Positions 14,497-16,167 of a stretch of DNA of 16,167 nt are shown piece after piece. The number at the start of each line of letters is the position of its first letter. Positions within the stretch are counted from its first letter, which is position 1. The DNA comes from Cellvibrionales bacterium UBA3090 (GTDB lineage Bacteria; Pseudomonadota; Gammaproteobacteria; Pseudomonadales; Porticoccaceae), in NCBI GenBank assembly GCA_002367235.1, contig DFBC01000137.1, positions 1 through 16,167 of the forward strand, written 5' to 3'. Below the pieces are notes generated by a model. It was not told the origin of the DNA. It saw nothing but the letters and a program-made list of their open reading frames with translations, and ran no database searches. The translations under genes and the position numbers were made by a program.

Positions 14497-16167
14497 GTGA
14501 GTGGACTTTCCTCGGAAGAAGTCGACAAACGCCTAGAACAATATGGCTACAATGTGCTCCCGGAGCAACGCAAGGATGGGCCTATTGGTATCTTCGTGCG
14601 CCAATTTAACAGCCCTTTTATTTACGTGTTGCTGGCCGCCGCTTTGGCCTCATTTGGGTTAGGCCAAAACCTTAATGGTATTTTTATCTTTGCCGTACTA
14701 CTGATTAACGCGACCATCGGGACAATACAAGAATATTCTGCACAGCGCGCCGCCTCAGCACTAAAGAAAATGGTTCCCCAATATGCCTCGGTAATACGCG
14801 ATGGCGTGCCAAAAAAAATTAATGCCACTGAGCTAGTCCCGGGCGATATAGTGCAATTGGCCTCGGGTGACAAAGTACCAGCAGACCTACAACTACAACA
14901 GTGCCAATCCTTGCTGGTTAATGAATCCATTCTAACCGGTGAATCTCTGGCCTCCATGAAATCAGTCTGCACCAACATACGCGAAGACACACCTCTCAGT
15001 GAGCGGCGCGGCAATGCATTTGCAGGTACCATCGTGACCCACGGCCGAGGTCAGGGTAAAGTCATTGCAACAGGACGACTCTCTCAGGTCGGACAAATTG
15101 CTTCAGAAGTCAGTGAACGACAACATATTAAACCACCACTATTACAGCGTATCGAACGCTTTACATTGCGGGTTTCCTGGAGTGTCCTGGTTGTAATCGC
15201 TATCCTTTTTATCATTACTGTATTGCGAGGCGAAGAGTTAGCCACAGTATTTTTACTGGGCGTGGCATTGGCAGTTTCAGCGATCCCCGAAGGTCTTCCT
15301 GCGGCTATTACCGTAGCGCTTGCCATAGGCATGCGGCGCATGGCCCGAGTTAATGTCATCGTACGAAAACTGATCGCCGTAGAATCTCTCGGTTCCTGCA
15401 CCTATATTGCTTCTGATAAAACAGGCACGCTCACCGTTAACGAGCTTACCGTAAAAAAACTGCTGCTCCCCAACGGCCACAGCTATTCCGTCAGCGGAGA
15501 AGGTCTGGATATCCACGGGGATATTTGCTCGGACAATATAGACGGCACGAAGGACAGGGAATCCCTAAAAGCACTCATACGAACCGGCCTGTTAGCCAAC
15601 GAAGCTCATCTTACGCTTGCATCAGGCCTTCCCTACGAACCGAGCGCGCCACAAAAAAATGAAGCTTGGCAGCCCTATGGCGATGGTGTTGATCTGGCAT
15701 TTTTAGTCCTAGCCGCAAAGCAGGGCTTTGATCATCAACGAGCACATATTATTTACCCTGAGCAAGGCCGGATTCCTTATGAATCAGAAAACGCCTATAG
15801 CGCCAGCATTAACAAGGTTCACAATGAGTTAATAATACATGTGAAAGGCAGTGCTGAGCGCCTGTTACCCATGTGTAATTCGTGTGCAACTAGAGAAAAG
15901 TTTGATATTGATAATATTTATCAACAGGTTGATGCACTTGGTCAACAAGGTTACAGAGTTCTTGCATTGGCTAGCCGTCGAATAACCAATTCCAGTCAAG
16001 CTGACGAGGAGCAACTACAAGACCTAACATTTTTGGGGCTGGCAGCGATGATCGACCCTTTGCGCCCAGAAGCATACCAAGCCATGAAACAATGCCACCA
16101 CGCCAACATAACGGTAGCAATGATCACTGGCGACCACCCACAAACAGCTCTTGCTCTAGCCAGGGAG
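14497..16167 (+). CDS. Type II cation-transporting P-type ATPase, 3' truncated by window end
   Basis: This membrane pump is driven by ATP through an aspartyl-phosphate. Only the first 557 codons are in the window; there is no stop. Reading order: N-terminal cation-ATPase region (4-28), membrane helices 1-2 (about 40-78), actuator domain with TGES (147-150), helices 3-4 with AIPEGLP (PEGLP at 264-268), phosphorylation motif DKTGTLT (Asp307), nucleotide domain with KGSAE (450-454), and MITGDHP (542-548). The helix-4 PEGLP and its surroundings match Ca2+-ATPase site residues, favouring a PacL/SERCA-like type IIA pump, but residues of helices 5 and 6 that fix the ion are not visible. The GTG start at 14497 is the first start codon after the in-frame TAG at 14491. 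It begins 11 bases after the HydG-like stop, so it is probably in the same transcript; the ribosome site is weak. Confidence 0.88.
   Translation, partial: MSGLSSEEVDKRLEQYGYNVLPEQRKDGPIGIFVRQFNSPFIYVLLAAALASFGLGQNLNGIFIFAVLLINATIGTIQEYSAQRAASALKKMVPQYASVIRDGVPKKINATELVPGDIVQLASGDKVPADLQLQQCQSLLVNESILTGESLASMKSVCTNIREDTPLSERRGNAFAGTIVTHGRGQGKVIATGRLSQVGQIASEVSERQHIKPPLLQRIERFTLRVSWSVLVVIAILFIITVLRGEELATVFLLGVALAVSAIPEGLPAAITVALAIGMRRMARVNVIVRKLIAVESLGSCTYIASDKTGTLTVNELTVKKLLLPNGHSYSVSGEGLDIHGDICSDNIDGTKDRESLKALIRTGLLANEAHLTLASGLPYEPSAPQKNEAWQPYGDGVDLAFLVLAAKQGFDHQRAHIIYPEQGRIPYESENAYSASINKVHNELIIHVKGSAERLLPMCNSCATREKFDIDNIYQQVDALGQQGYRVLALASRRITNSSQADEEQLQDLTFLGLAAMIDPLRPEAYQAMKQCHHANITVAMITGDHPQTALALARE

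Overview
The window looks like chromosomal DNA of a gammaproteobacterium, probably near the Pseudomonas/Cellvibrionales/marine Oceanospirillales-like groups. The reasons are a 16S rRNA leader with E. coli-style boxA/boxC signals, TyrRS, ErpA and AnmK proteins of gammaproteobacterial type, and a gene order (argC, DUF6776-like gene, bactofilin, erpA, then anmK, M23 peptidase, tyrS, rRNA operon) that, from memory, resembles the argC-to-tyrZ-to-rrn block of Pseudomonas. No transposase, integrase, CRISPR array or tRNA gene was seen.

Left part (1-4664). The first 21 bases are the 5' end of a 16S rRNA gene on the minus strand. Positions 22-515 hold its leader (boxC, boxA, a boxB-like hairpin) and three tandem promoters with the same geometry. 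tyrS lies on the minus strand, reads toward the rRNA operon, and ends at a good intrinsic terminator. Divergent from it, an M23-family murein endopeptidase and the anhydromuramic acid kinase gene anmK form a cell-wall growth/recycling pair.

Middle part (4702-7878, minus strand). argC, a membrane-anchored coiled-coil protein (DUF6776-like), a bactofilin, erpA and a periplasmic DsrE-like protein are tightly packed and read as one operon. A 25-bp IscR type-1-like operator just upstream of erpA suggests that the Fe-S carrier also has its own Fe-S-responsive promoter. A candidate terminator sits in the convergent gap with anmK.

Right part (8016-16167, plus strand). A CLC-family anion transporter with a C-terminal CBS region is followed by hemJ (protoporphyrinogen oxidase). 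Then comes the most interesting block: a molybdenum/tungsten formate dehydrogenase catalytic subunit (Cys form), a HydB/AsrA-like multi-cluster Fe-S protein, and a HydG/AsrB-like FAD/NAD(P)/[2Fe-2S] subunit. These three overlap head to tail. No hydrogenase or sulfite reductase subunit is nearby, so they suggest a soluble formate:NAD(P) oxidoreductase built by pairing an FdhF-like enzyme with a sulfhydrogenase-type diaphorase module. Eleven bases downstream a type II (Ca2+-ATPase-like) P-type ATPase begins with GTG and runs off the window end.
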